Assembly (NCBI RefSeq): GCF_026011715.1
Contig: NZ_BRVM01000001.1
Span: forward strand, 426,543 to 490,542
Direction: 5' to 3'
Origin: Cytobacillus sp. NCCP-133
GTDB lineage: Bacteria > Bacillota > Bacilli > Bacillales > Cytobacillaceae
DNA length: 64,000 nucleotides
This document shows, piece by piece, positions 1 through 9,530 of the stretch (position 1 is its first letter; each line of letters begins with the position of its first letter). Made by a program: the position numbers and the translations under genes. The notes under the pieces were generated by a model, which did no database searches, was not told where the DNA came from, and was given only the letters and a program-made list of their open reading frames with translations.

Positions 1-119
1 TCGGTCCTCTCCCCTCCATCAGATAGTTCTTCGGAAAACTCAAAATCCTGCTGTTTTGGCTGTTTACGCCTTTTTATGCCATGGAGATTTAGAAGCGAAC
101 TTCTTGTTTTCTTTTCCAC
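1..119 (-). CDS. Small protein, YfhD-like, C-terminus outside window (partial)
   Basis: Reading from a GTG at 119 gives 39 codons that run off the window edge with no stop. The protein starts M-E-K-K-T-R-S-S and carries a basic stretch (KRRKQPKQ) followed by the acidic DFEFSEELSD. That acidic motif resembles the EFSEELAD segment I recall from small YfhD-family proteins of Bacillus, but the match is short. A strong AAGGAGG lies 10 nt upstream of the GTG. The same site is 8 nt from an ATG at 121, which opens only a 10-codon frame, so the start is ambiguous. Function unknown. Confidence 0.4.
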   Translation of the reverse strand, partial: MEKKTRSSLLNLHGIKRRKQPKQQDFEFSEELSDGGERT

Positions 120-177
120 ATTTATCATTCCTCCTTTTCATGAAAGGTATATAAATCAACAGGACTGCAGTGCCCTT

Positions 178-333
178 CTATTTCCTGGACCCTTTTTTTG
201 CTTCTTCAGCAGCTGCTTCATCAAGATTCTTGCCATCATTCACCTGACGTTCATTGTATACAAGTTCGGATGCCGTTAGTTCTTCTGAAGCTATATTATT
301 ATTGGGTGCTGCTTCTCCATTCCATTTGCCCAT
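178..333 (-). CDS. Hypothetical small acidic protein, 51 aa
   Basis: An ATG at 333 opens 51 codons ending with TAG at 178-180. The product (MGKWNGEAAP... ending KKGSRK) is hydrophilic, rich in Ala, Glu and Asn, with no membrane segment or cysteine. A modest GGGGTG site precedes the start. It lies between the recD2 terminator and the partial small gene at the window edge, on the same strand. The composition looks like small spore or stress proteins of Bacillus, but I do not recognise the family and assign no function. Confidence 0.45.
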   Translation of the reverse strand: MGKWNGEAAPNNNIASEELTASELVYNERQVNDGKNLDEAAAEEAKKGSRK

Positions 334-360
334 TTATACACCCCTTGTTTAAAAAGAATA

Positions 361-393
361 AAAAAGAACAGTCTATATTTGACTGTTCTTTTT
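361..393 (-). terminator. Terminator downstream of recD2
   Basis: A perfect 12-bp inverted repeat (AAAAGAACAGTC at 362-373 against GACTGTTCTTTT at 381-392) with a 7-nt loop and A/T tracts on both sides. The recD2 stop codon lies at its edge, so it ends recD2 and could also work in the other direction. Confidence 0.85.
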
Positions 394-2815
394 AGCTATA
401 CTCTTTTTCCATAAAATCATACGGTGTTATATTTTCCATCCCAACCATTGGGTCAGCTTGGAGCAGCCTTTCTTCAAGTGATCGTGTTTCAGGCAATGAA
501 GATTCAGCTGCTTTAGCCTCTTGAGTACTGTTATCTGCAGGAATCGCTTCCCTAAGCTTGTCAGAAAGAGTTGTGAGGCGCGCCTGTTCATCAGCTCTTT
601 CAACACCTATTTTTAATGCTTCTTCTTCTCCGCATAGAATTAAGAATTGCTTGCTGCGGGTAATGGCGGTATAAAGAAGATTCCTTCTTAGCATCCGATA
701 ATAGCTTTTCACAACCGGCAAAATAACAATCGGGAATTCACTTCCCTGTGATTTATGTACAGAGCAGCAGTAGGCATGCGTGATTTGATTCAGGTCTTGC
801 CTGGTGTAAGTTGCTTCAGCGCCGTCAAAGGAAACGACAATCATATCCTGTTTTTCTGTATTTTCCTTTGCATAAAAGATTGAAACGATTTCACCCATAT
901 CCCCATTAAAGACATTATTCTCAGGCTGGTTGACAAGCTGAAGAACTTTATCGCCAATCCGGTACCTAACATCGCCAAAAACCAGCTCTTTTCTGGTGCC
1001 ATCCGTGGGGTTTAGGATTTCCTGCAATATTTCATTAAGCTTATCAATGCCGGCAGGACCTCTATACATCGGGGCAAGCACTTGAATTTCCCTTGCTGAA
1101 TATCCTTTTCTTTTGGCATTCAATACCACTTTCTCTACTACTTCGCCAATTTGTCCCGGGTGGCATTTAATAAAAGAACGGTCAGCCTGCTGAACTGAAA
1201 TATTTACTGGCAGTTTGCCCCTCTTCATTTCATGTGCGAGTTCAATAATCGATGACCCTTCCGCCTGCCGGTAAATGTCTGTTAATCGGACTGTCGGAAT
1301 GCGTTCTGATCGCAAAAGATCTTTGAGCACCTGCCCTGGCCCAACAGAAGGAAGCTGATCCTCATCGCCAACCAGGATTACCTGCATATTTTCAGGCAGC
1401 GCCTTGAACAGCTGATTTGCGAGCCATACATCAACCATAGAAGTCTCATCCACTATCAGTATCTTCCCTTCAAGAGGACTTTCTTCGTGGCGGTCGAACC
1501 CTTCTATCCCATTCCAGCCAAGCAGGCGGTGAATCGTTACAGCAGGCAGTCCAGTTGATTCAGCCATCCGCTTGGCAGCTCTTCCCGTTGGAGCAGCAAG
1601 AAGGAAGGGGAATGGCTCTTCCTTTTTGTAATCGTTCGGCTCAAGCGAACAGCCGTGCAGCTCACCATAAAGCTCCACTATTCCTTTTATGACCGTTGTT
1701 TTCCCTGTCCCCGGGCCACCTGTAAGAATCAGCATTGGTGACATAAGTGCTGTTTGAATGGCCTCTTTTTGAGTCGGTGCATATTGGACGCCAAGGCGTT
1801 CTTCCAAGTTGCCAAGTGCCAAAAGAAATTCGGACTCAGGAAACTGTTCATCAAACTCTGTTTGGTTAAGGATGCGCTTAATGTTTGTGACGAGCCCCTT
1901 TTCAGAAAAGTAAAGGGAAGGCAGATATATTTTCTGGCCTTCCGCCATTATTTTTCCTTCTTCTTCAAGTTTAATCAGCTCATTTGAAATCTCTTTAAAT
2001 TCAATCGGGTCTTGCTTATTTTCTTCCAGCAGCTTTTTGACGCTTTGCAGCAGGACTTTTGCTTCAACATAAACATGCCCCGCTTGCATACCTTCCATTT
2101 CAAGTATATAAAGGCAGGCTGCTTTAATCCGGTCAGGATGGCTCCCTGTAATGCCTAGCTGGAAGCCGAGTTCATCTGCCCGGCCAAACCCGACGCCTTC
2201 GATATCCTCGACAAGCTTATAAGGATTGGTTTGTATCACTTCTATGGTTGACTCTTTATACACCTGATAAATCCGCATGGAAAGCTGCGGGCCAAATCCA
2301 TATTGATTCAAAGCAATCATTGCCTGCTCAAGGCCCTGATGCTCCATAAGGGTTTCATAGAGCATTTTCGCTTTTTCAGGTGAAAGCTTTTGTACCTGGT
2401 CAAGGAGGGAAGGCTGGTTCAGAATTCGGGAAATGGCATTTTCGCCAAGCTTCTCAACGATTTGTTCTGCTGTTTTCTTGCCAATTCCTTTAAATAGTTC
2501 ACTTGATAAATAATTGGCTACTCCTTGTTTCGTTTGGGGAAGGTCTTTACGGTAAAAGCTTGCATGAAATTGGACGCCGAATTTGGGATGTTCCTTAAAT
2601 TCCCCATAAAAAATATAGGTTTCATGCTCATGCATCTTTGGAAGGTAGCCCGTAATAACCGCTTCTTTTTCATCATATGAATCGTTCGTTTCATCCACAC
2701 GAATGCGCAAAACGGTATATAAATTTTGCTCATTATGAAAAATCGTGACAAGATGCCTGCCTTTTATAAATTTTCCCTGTTCGGCAAATAGATCCATGGA
2801 GTCCTGTTTTTCCAT
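392..2815 (-). CDS. recD2: ATP-dependent 5'-3' DNA helicase RecD2
   Basis: The gene encodes an 807-aa SF1B helicase that acts in replication-fork maintenance and repair without RecBC. The N-terminal half contains helix-hairpin-helix-like sequence (residues about 100-200). The helicase core has Walker A GGPGTGKTT near residue 370, Walker B VDETSMVD near 456, and the C-terminal motif HKSQGSEF before the UvrD-like end. The length matches YrrC of B. subtilis (about 798 aa). The frame is open to 2920, but an ATG at 2815 follows GGGAGGGGAAAGCA and avoids overlapping the upstream TPR gene by 76 bases, so I chose it. The TPR gene ends 28 bp upstream, so the two are probably cotranscribed. Confidence 0.95.
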   Translation of the reverse strand: MEKQDSMDLFAEQGKFIKGRHLVTIFHNEQNLYTVLRIRVDETNDSYDEKEAVITGYLPKMHEHETYIFYGEFKEHPKFGVQFHASFYRKDLPQTKQGVANYLSSELFKGIGKKTAEQIVEKLGENAISRILNQPSLLDQVQKLSPEKAKMLYETLMEHQGLEQAMIALNQYGFGPQLSMRIYQVYKESTIEVIQTNPYKLVEDIEGVGFGRADELGFQLGITGSHPDRIKAACLYILEMEGMQAGHVYVEAKVLLQSVKKLLEENKQDPIEFKEISNELIKLEEEGKIMAEGQKIYLPSLYFSEKGLVTNIKRILNQTEFDEQFPESEFLLALGNLEERLGVQYAPTQKEAIQTALMSPMLILTGGPGTGKTTVIKGIVELYGELHGCSLEPNDYKKEEPFPFLLAAPTGRAAKRMAESTGLPAVTIHRLLGWNGIEGFDRHEESPLEGKILIVDETSMVDVWLANQLFKALPENMQVILVGDEDQLPSVGPGQVLKDLLRSERIPTVRLTDIYRQAEGSSIIELAHEMKRGKLPVNISVQQADRSFIKCHPGQIGEVVEKVVLNAKRKGYSAREIQVLAPMYRGPAGIDKLNEILQEILNPTDGTRKELVFGDVRYRIGDKVLQLVNQPENNVFNGDMGEIVSIFYAKENTEKQDMIVVSFDGAEATYTRQDLNQITHAYCCSVHKSQGSEFPIVILPVVKSYYRMLRRNLLYTAITRSKQFLILCGEEEALKIGVERADEQARLTTLSDKLREAIPADNSTQEAKAAESSLPETRSLEERLLQADPMVGMENITPYDFMEKEYS

Positions 2816-2843
2816 TGCTTTCCCCTCCCCTAAACAATCAACC

Positions 2844-3509
2844 TTACTTTGATTCGGCATCGCCTTTTTCAATGAGTTTTTTCCCGTATCCCGCCAATAG
2901 ATGATCTGGCTGAATTTCAAGTGCTTTATTAAAGTTTGCTAGAGCCTCTTCTTCCTGTTCCTTAAAGCCGTAGGCTACACCCAGGTTATAAAAAGCATCT
3001 GCATGCTCAGGCTCTATTTCTATGGTCTTTTTCATCTGCAAAATCGCTTCATCAATGTAATTTAGCTGAGCCAGGCATAGGCCGTACTGGAAATGAGCTT
3101 CTGCATCTTTTTCATTCAGCTCTGCGCTGCGCTGCAAATAAGGCAGAGCCAGTTTTCCCTGATCAAGCGCGGTTAGCGTCATGCCAAGCATAAAAAAGTT
3201 ATCTGCAGTTTCCAGCCCTTTTTTCATGGCTGTTTCAAACATGTTCTTTGCCTCATCAAATTTCTGCAATTCATAATATAAGTTCCCTGCGCTATAATAA
3301 GCTGCCCCTGCATTTTCATCCAGACCGATGGCTTTTTCATAAAATTTCAGCGCTTTTTCATTCTCTCCAGCAGCAGAAAGCACATTGCCAAAATTAATGT
3401 AAGAAACCGGATCAGCAGGATTATCTTCAATTGCTTCCATAAAAACCTTCGCTGCTTCTTCCCATTTTCCTTCTTGCATATATTGAATACCCATTTGGTT
3501 TTTATCCAT
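2844..3509 (-). CDS. Tetratricopeptide repeat protein (YrrB-like)
   Basis: A 221-aa soluble protein built almost wholly of TPR units of about 34 residues. Six repeats can be followed by eye through motifs such as NPADPVSYINFGNV, ENAGAAYYSAGNLY, KDAEAHFQYGLCL and EHADAFYNLGVAYG. TPR arrays bind partner proteins; no enzymatic domain is present. GGAGTGATTAAG precedes the ATG at 3509. It sits between recD2 and mnmA as yrrB does in B. subtilis, where the partner is not well established. The 135-bp gap to mnmA holds a terminator, so this gene may start a separate unit with recD2. Confidence 0.9.
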   Translation of the reverse strand: MDKNQMGIQYMQEGKWEEAAKVFMEAIEDNPADPVSYINFGNVLSAAGENEKALKFYEKAIGLDENAGAAYYSAGNLYYELQKFDEAKNMFETAMKKGLETADNFFMLGMTLTALDQGKLALPYLQRSAELNEKDAEAHFQYGLCLAQLNYIDEAILQMKKTIEIEPEHADAFYNLGVAYGFKEQEEEALANFNKALEIQPDHLLAGYGKKLIEKGDAESK

Positions 3510-3585
3510 TCTTAATCACTCCATTCAAATGAAAGTATAGCATATTTCGGACAGCGCTTTTAGATAGGTATTTCCGGTCGGTTGC

Positions 3586-3627
3586 AAAATAAAGCCCCGA
3601 CTCTTTTTAATAGAATCGGGGTTTTTC
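3586..3627 (-). terminator. Terminator downstream of mnmA
   Basis: CCCCGACTCT (3595-3604) pairs with AGAATCGGGG (3612-3621), with one G-T wobble on the minus strand, and runs into an A/T tract. It ends the cymR-iscS-mnmA unit. Confidence 0.8.
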
Positions 3628-3644
3628 ATCCCAGGAAAATTTGC

Positions 3645-4760
<1,116 letters not shown>

Positions 4761-4830
4761 CTATCTTCACCTCATTTCATCACCATGAGAAAAAGCATCA
4801 GTTAATAGAAGTTCTTCTTAATGATTCTAT

Positions 4831-5973
4831 CTATTTTGCCAGCCGCTTGACAATTTTGGCTGTTTCTTCTGCAGCTTTTTCAACCTGTTGCTTTGTATTG
4901 AAAAGGCCGAAGCTGAATCGAATAGAGTTTTGCAGCTTCTCCGATTTTTTCCCGAACATGCTGACAAGCACATGGGAAGGATCAATGGACCCTGCTGTAC
5001 AAGCTGATCCGCTTGAAGCTGCAACACCAGCTAAGTCAAGATTAACAAGCATAGCTTCTACGTTAGTTCCTGGAAAGCTTAAGTTTAGAACATGAGGCAG
5101 GGAATAATCAAGAAATCCGTTCACTTCAAATTCAACTTCCTCTTGTTCGAGCTTTTTCATAAATAACATTTTAAATGCTATATACTCTTCTTGTTTAGAT
5201 TCCATATCCCGCTGAGAAATTTTTACCGCTTCCTGGAAGCCAGCAATCGAAGGAACATTTTCTGTGCCTGCCCGGCGCTTTCGCTCCTGTTCTCCTCCAT
5301 ATAGACGTGAAGAAAGCAATACATGCGGATGTGCATACAAAAAGCCGATTCCTTTCGGGCCATTAATTTTATGTGCCGAAACAGACAGCAAATCGATCCC
5401 CAACTCAGCAACACTAATATTCTCCAGACCATACGCCTGGACTGCATCCGTATGGAATTTTGCAGGATGGCCAGCAAGCAGCTGTCCAATTTCCTTAATC
5501 GGCTGGATTGTACCGACCTCATTATTCCCATACATGATTGTCACTAGAATGGTATCATCTCTTAAAGCCTCCGATACATCCTCCACAGCAACACGCCCAT
5601 CTTGATCAACCGGTAAATACGTTACTTCATAACCTTGCTTTTCAAGCTGCTCACATGCATGCAAAACCGCATGATGTTCAATTTGAGTAGTAATGATATG
5701 TTTTCCATTCTCCCGGTATGCTTCGGCAACGCCAAAGATCGCATGGTTATCGGCTTCTGTTCCGCCGCTCGTAAATATAATATCATTCGCATTCGCACCA
5801 ATGCTTTTCGCTAAAGCTACCCGTGCTTCGTCAATAATATAGCGGGCGCTTCGCCCAAAAAAATGGATACTGGACGGGTTTCCAAACTCTGTTTCCATGA
5901 TCTCTGCCACCCGGCTGATGACTTCCGGATGCATAGGAGAAGTTGCTGCATGGTCAAGATATATTCGTTCCAA
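4831..5973 (-). CDS. iscS: Cysteine desulfurase IscS (YrvO-type), sulfur donor for MnmA
   Basis: A PLP-dependent class V aminotransferase-fold enzyme (380 aa) that converts cysteine to alanine and carries the sulfur as a persulfide. The PLP lysine is in SAHKINGPKG (about residue 200) and the persulfide cysteine in SSGSACTAGS (about 328). TSGGTEADNHA and IMYGNNEVG contact PLP. The start is a TTG at 5973 after AGGTGAAATAGA. It lies between cymR and mnmA on the same strand, so its main job is probably tRNA thiolation. A second paralogue (nifS) sits in the NAD block at 45.3 kb. Confidence 0.95.
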   Translation of the reverse strand: MERIYLDHAATSPMHPEVISRVAEIMETEFGNPSSIHFFGRSARYIIDEARVALAKSIGANANDIIFTSGGTEADNHAIFGVAEAYRENGKHIITTQIEHHAVLHACEQLEKQGYEVTYLPVDQDGRVAVEDVSEALRDDTILVTIMYGNNEVGTIQPIKEIGQLLAGHPAKFHTDAVQAYGLENISVAELGIDLLSVSAHKINGPKGIGFLYAHPHVLLSSRLYGGEQERKRRAGTENVPSIAGFQEAVKISQRDMESKQEEYIAFKMLFMKKLEQEEVEFEVNGFLDYSLPHVLNLSFPGTNVEAMLVNLDLAGVAASSGSACTAGSIDPSHVLVSMFGKKSEKLQNSIRFSFGLFNTKQQVEKAAEETAKIVKRLAK

Positions 5974-6070
5974 TCTATTTCACCTACTTCATTTGTCCTG
6001 CTACTTGCATTTTTCCTATAAAAATAGGACTTATTCTCATTAGTGTTTTCATTAAAGTCTTTAGTCCTGC

Positions 6071-6490
6071 TCAAATATAAAACATATAAGCATCAGATTC
6101 ACCTGTATCTGTATGGCTGGCAAGATCCTCTAAAGTTGTGTTATCAAGCACATCCTTCACTGCATCGCGGATACGCAGCCATAGTTCTCTTTTTGCTGGT
6201 TCTTCATCTTCTATGCCTTCCACTGGACTGATCGGTCCTTCCAGAACCCTGATGATATCACCTGCCGTTATTTTGGTTGGGTCATTTCCTAAAACGTAGC
6301 CTCCATATGCACCCCGAATACTTTTCACAAGCCCTGCGTTTCGGAGCGGTGCAATTAGCTGTTCCAGATAATGTTCAGACAGATCATTTGTTTGGGCAAT
6401 CGATTTTAATGAAGTAGGACCCTCACCATGTTTCTTTGCTAATTCAATCATAATAGTTAGACCATAACGGCCTTTAGTAGATATTTTCAT
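6071..6490 (-). CDS. cymR: Rrf2-family transcriptional regulator CymR
   Basis: A 139-aa Rrf2 winged-helix repressor beginning MKISTKGRYGLTIMIELAK, which is typical of CymR. In B. subtilis CymR pairs with the cysteine synthase CysK and represses cysteine uptake and synthesis genes. The recognition helix falls around LSEHYLEQLIAPLRNAGLVKS (residues 38-58), followed by the GAYGGYVLG wing. None of the three clustered cysteines of the Fe-S Rrf2 proteins (IscR, NsrR) is present, which supports CymR. Its ATG overlaps the stop codon of the upstream membrane protein (TGATG), so the two are translationally coupled. Confidence 0.93.
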   Translation of the reverse strand: MKISTKGRYGLTIMIELAKKHGEGPTSLKSIAQTNDLSEHYLEQLIAPLRNAGLVKSIRGAYGGYVLGNDPTKITAGDIIRVLEGPISPVEGIEDEEPAKRELWLRIRDAVKDVLDNTTLEDLASHTDTGESDAYMFYI

Positions 6491-7179
6491 CAGCTGGCAC
6501 CTCTATTCTTTTCTTTCAGCATTTGATTCATATGAATTTCTTTCTCACCTTTAAGCTTTGCCAAAAACCTGTCAGTTAAAGCCTGGCATTGAGGCAAAGC
6601 GATTCCGACGATTGGTCCAACTGTCAAACTAAGAATAATGGTTCCCCAAAATACCGGACCGCCCAGCTGCCAGCCAATCACTAAAACAAAGATTTCCATT
6701 AAGGCTCTTACATTCCTGACCTTCCAGCCGGTTCTTGCTGTTAATGCAATCATCAGACTGTCGCGAGGCCCTGTGCCAAGCTTTGCTGAGATGTACAGTC
6801 CCATTCCATAGCAATAAATAACAATACCGCATACAAACATCGCTGCTTTTCCACTAAACGTATTTGGTGTTTGCATAAAGGGCAAAAACAAATACATATC
6901 AATAAAAAATCCAATGAGCACCATATTCAAGAAAGCTCCCACTAGCGGGAATTCCTTGGATATTAGTGCAGCAATCGCTAATATAAAAACTCCGACAATG
7001 ATGGACCAGCTTCCTATTGTCAAGCCAAGCCGGTAGTACAATCCAACATGGAGAACATCCCACGGTGTTGCCCCTAAATCAGCCACAATCAATAAAACAA
7101 TCCCGAGGCTCATGACAAGCAACCCGGTTAGATACACCAAAAACCTTTGGCCTATCTGGCCTGTATTTTTTAACAACAT
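6490..7179 (-). CDS. YczE/YitT-like integral membrane protein
   Basis: A 229-aa protein with about five or six membrane helices and the family motifs ADLGATPWDVLHVGL and SAKLGTGPRDSLMIAL, as in the YczE/YyaS group. The biochemical function of the family is not established. The frame is open to a TTG at 7206, but an ATG at 7179 is preceded by GGGGAG with 8-nt spacing, so I chose it. The hydrophilic tail (LKGEKEIHMNQMLKEK) is cytoplasmic by the positive-inside rule. The stop overlaps the cymR start by one base, so translation of both is linked. A role in sulfur compound transport is only a guess from this pairing. Confidence 0.85.
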   Translation of the reverse strand: MLLKNTGQIGQRFLVYLTGLLVMSLGIVLLIVADLGATPWDVLHVGLYYRLGLTIGSWSIIVGVFILAIAALISKEFPLVGAFLNMVLIGFFIDMYLFLPFMQTPNTFSGKAAMFVCGIVIYCYGMGLYISAKLGTGPRDSLMIALTARTGWKVRNVRALMEIFVLVIGWQLGGPVFWGTIILSLTVGPIVGIALPQCQALTDRFLAKLKGEKEIHMNQMLKEKNRGAS

Positions 7180-7441
7180 GCCATACGCTCCCCGCCGGAC
7201 AGACAAATAATTATGTTAATAAATCCTTAGTAATAATATAGACTTTTGACATTATAGCATATTTTAGGTGAAAAAGGGGAATGGGCTTCCATACCTTTTC
7301 CATTTTGGAATGGCATATTCATTTTGCACCTGGGTCAGTTATGGTATCTTATTTAATATGACAAAACATTCTCATACATGGAGCTAGAGAATAGAAAGAA
7401 TGAATCAGGGCAAAAGCATTTAATAGGTTGGAGTGATTATT

Positions 7442-8710
7442 TTGAGCATCAAACCTCTTGCATTTCGAATGAGGCCGCGAAGAATTGAGGAAATTATCGG
7501 CCAGGAGCATCTTGTTTCTGAAGGAAAAATCATATATCGGATGGTACAGGCCAAACAGCTTTCTTCCATGATTCTGTATGGGCCCCCTGGAATAGGCAAA
7601 ACTTCTATTGCAAGCGCCATTGCCGGGAGTACAAAATATGCTTTCCGGACGCTTAATGCTGTTGCGAATAATAAAAAGGACATGGAAGCTGTTGCAGCTG
7701 AAGCCAAAATGTCAGGAAAAGTCATTCTTCTTCTTGATGAGGTTCACAGGCTTGATAAAGGAAAACAAGACTTCCTTCTTCCGTATCTGGAAAATGGAAG
7801 CATTACACTAATTGGGGCTACAACAAGCAACCCATATCATGCCATAAACCCCGCAATTAGAAGCCGCTGTCAGATTTTCGAGCTGAAGCCGCTATCAGCT
7901 GAACATATAAAAAAAGCGCTGAATGAAGCATTAGAGGATAAAGAACGAGGTCTCGGAAACAAGGATACAAAGGTTACCGATGAAGCGCTCACCCATCTCG
8001 CCTCAGCATCAAATGGCGATGTCAGAAGCTCGCTAAATGCCCTTGAACTTGCTGTTTTATCAACCAAGCCTGATGAAGACGGAATAATCAGGATCGATTT
8101 GTCTGTCGCTGAGGAGTGCATTCAGCGTAAAAGCTTCACACATGATAAAGATGGCGATGCACATTATGATGTTTTATCGGGCTTTCAAAAGTCAATACGA
8201 GGAAGCGATGTAAACGCAGCCCTGCACTACTTAGGCAGACTGATTGAAGCCGGCGACCTGCAGAGCATTAACAGACGCCTTTTAGTCATCGCCTATGAAG
8301 ATATTGGACTTGCTTCTCCTCAAGCAGGGGCGAGAACACTTGCAGCCATTGAGAGTGCTGAAAGGATCGGATTCCCTGAAGCAAGAATACCGCTCGCCAA
8401 TGCTGTGATAGAGCTTTGCCTATCTCCAAAATCCAATTCTGCCTATAAAGCATTGGATGCAGCCATCGCGGACATTCGGGCCGGCAAAAGCGGGGAAATT
8501 CCTGACCATCTTAAGGACGCACACTACAAAGGCGCCAAAGAACTGGGAAGAGGCATTGACTATTTATATCCTCATGATTATGATACAGGCTGGGTCAAGC
8601 AGCAGTACCTGCCTGACAGGATTAAAAATAAAGTCTATTACGAGCCTAAAAAAACAGGAAAATTTGAACAGGCTTTAGCAGCCGTATATGATAAGCTTTT
8701 AAAATCTTAA
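7442..8710 (+). CDS. rarA: Replication-associated recombination protein A (RarA/MgsA)
   Basis: A 422-aa AAA+ ATPase acting at stalled replication forks. It begins MSIKPLAFRMRPRRIEEIIG, with Walker A GPPGIGKTS near residues 47-55, Walker B LLLDEVHR near 100, sensor 1 GATTSNPYHAIN, and the C-terminal tetramerisation region ending in the IKNKVYYEPKKTG segment. The start is TTG at 7442, with GGAG 8 nt upstream. A GTG at 7433 lies on the ribosome binding site itself and is rejected. It is transcribed away from cymR, as yrvN is in B. subtilis. Confidence 0.95.
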   Translation: MSIKPLAFRMRPRRIEEIIGQEHLVSEGKIIYRMVQAKQLSSMILYGPPGIGKTSIASAIAGSTKYAFRTLNAVANNKKDMEAVAAEAKMSGKVILLLDEVHRLDKGKQDFLLPYLENGSITLIGATTSNPYHAINPAIRSRCQIFELKPLSAEHIKKALNEALEDKERGLGNKDTKVTDEALTHLASASNGDVRSSLNALELAVLSTKPDEDGIIRIDLSVAEECIQRKSFTHDKDGDAHYDVLSGFQKSIRGSDVNAALHYLGRLIEAGDLQSINRRLLVIAYEDIGLASPQAGARTLAAIESAERIGFPEARIPLANAVIELCLSPKSNSAYKALDAAIADIRAGKSGEIPDHLKDAHYKGAKELGRGIDYLYPHDYDTGWVKQQYLPDRIKNKVYYEPKKTGKFEQALAAVYDKLLKS

Positions 8711-8736
8711 AAGGTCTGGCGATGCCAGACCTTTTT
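8709..8736 (+). terminator. Terminator downstream of rarA
   Basis: AAAAGGTCTGGC, a 3-nt loop, then GCCAGACCTTTTT: a perfect stem with a T tract, overlapping the rarA stop codon. Confidence 0.9.
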
Positions 8737-8754
8737 GTAATAGGCATGATAAGC

Positions 8755-8853
8755 CTATATTCTATCATCAACTTCCCAAGAAATATTATCCACTCGCTCT
8801 GATTCTTCAATTGCCATTCCTTTTTCATTGCGCAGAAACATCCCTTTAGCCAT
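8755..8853 (-). CDS. Possible 32-aa ORF
   Basis: ATG at 8853 to TAG at 8755-8757, encoding a product ending IEESERVDNISWEVDDRI. The mixed, acidic, non-repetitive composition looks more like protein than random sequence, but no convincing ribosome binding site precedes the first ATG. An internal ATG follows AAAGGG with almost no spacing. It fills the gap between the rarA terminator and the RsfA-type gene. It may be chance. Confidence 0.25.
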   Translation of the reverse strand: MAKGMFLRNEKGMAIEESERVDNISWEVDDRI

Positions 8854-8924
8854 TTCATAATGGAATATTTTCAATCATAAGGGTGACGATAAGCCTATAA
8901 ACGTCATTTCAAGGTGGTGAATGC

Positions 8925-9449
8925 ATGAAGGAAAGAAAAGACCTATGGAAGCCGAAAGAGGATCATTTTTTAAAAGAGACAGTGCTCGAATATACTTCAA
9001 ATGGCGATCCAAAAGCATCAGCATTTAAAAAAGCAAGCATCGAGTTAGGACGGACAGTTTCGGCATGCCAATACAGATGGAACGCAGTGTTAAAGAAAGA
9101 AGCATTCTCATCAGCTGATAAAAATGTTTCCTCCAGCGATACAACAGCCAGGCAGCCCTATACTAATCTCGAAACAGATCCACTTACAAACTTGGACCAA
9201 GTCATCAGCTTCTTAAAAAATTTTGCCAAAACAAAGCCCAATTCCGAGCTGCTTGAACAAAATAAAATCCTGCATAACGAACACACCCAATTAAAGCTGT
9301 TAAATGGGCAGCTAAGAAAAAAGCTTGAAGACAAGAGAAAAGCATTCGAAAAGGAACTTCTTCAATACGAAGAAATGGCCGGGATCCTTAAAGAAGCCGA
9401 CCATCTGCTTAAGCAAGAAGGCAGAGCGGAGAAAAGAGCTGTCCAGTAA
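8925..9449 (+). CDS. RsfA-family (Myb-like) sporulation transcriptional regulator
   Basis: A 174-aa protein with an N-terminal Myb/SANT-like DNA-binding segment (WKPKEDHFLKETVLEY... ACQYRWNAVLKK, residues 8-58), a low-complexity Ser/Thr linker, and a charged coiled coil (residues 105-165, rich in L, E and K). This is the layout of the RsfA/GerR (YlbO) family, whose known members adjust sigma-F or sigma-E gene expression in the forespore or mother cell. AAGGTGGTGAATGC precedes the ATG. No RsfA gene is present at this position in B. subtilis as I recall, so it is an additional paralogue or a relocated gene. Confidence 0.8.
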   Translation: MKERKDLWKPKEDHFLKETVLEYTSNGDPKASAFKKASIELGRTVSACQYRWNAVLKKEAFSSADKNVSSSDTTARQPYTNLETDPLTNLDQVISFLKNFAKTKPNSELLEQNKILHNEHTQLKLLNGQLRKKLEDKRKAFEKELLQYEEMAGILKEADHLLKQEGRAEKRAVQ

Positions 9450-9490
9450 GGTTCTGCGGTGTTGTTAAGACCACTCGGATTACGCAGACC
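9450..9490. other. Hairpin between the RsfA-type gene and tcdA
   Basis: GGTTCTGCG (9450-9458) can pair with CGCAGACC (9483-9490) with a single bulged T. No T tract follows, so it is not a clear terminator. Confidence 0.3.
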
Positions 9491-9501
9491 CTCCACTCAA
9501 C

Positions 9502-9527
9502 TAAAAGACCGGCATTTTAGCCGGCCT
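9502..9527 (-). terminator. Terminator downstream of tcdA
   Basis: On the minus strand GGCCGGC pairs with GCCGGTC (one G-T wobble) across a 6-nt loop and is followed by TTTTAG. It lies directly after the tcdA stop. Confidence 0.7.
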
Positions 9528-9530
9528 TTA

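Noticed and set aside
2816-2920. Upstream extension of recD2
   Set aside because: Would overlap the TPR gene, and the ribosome site fits ATG 2815.
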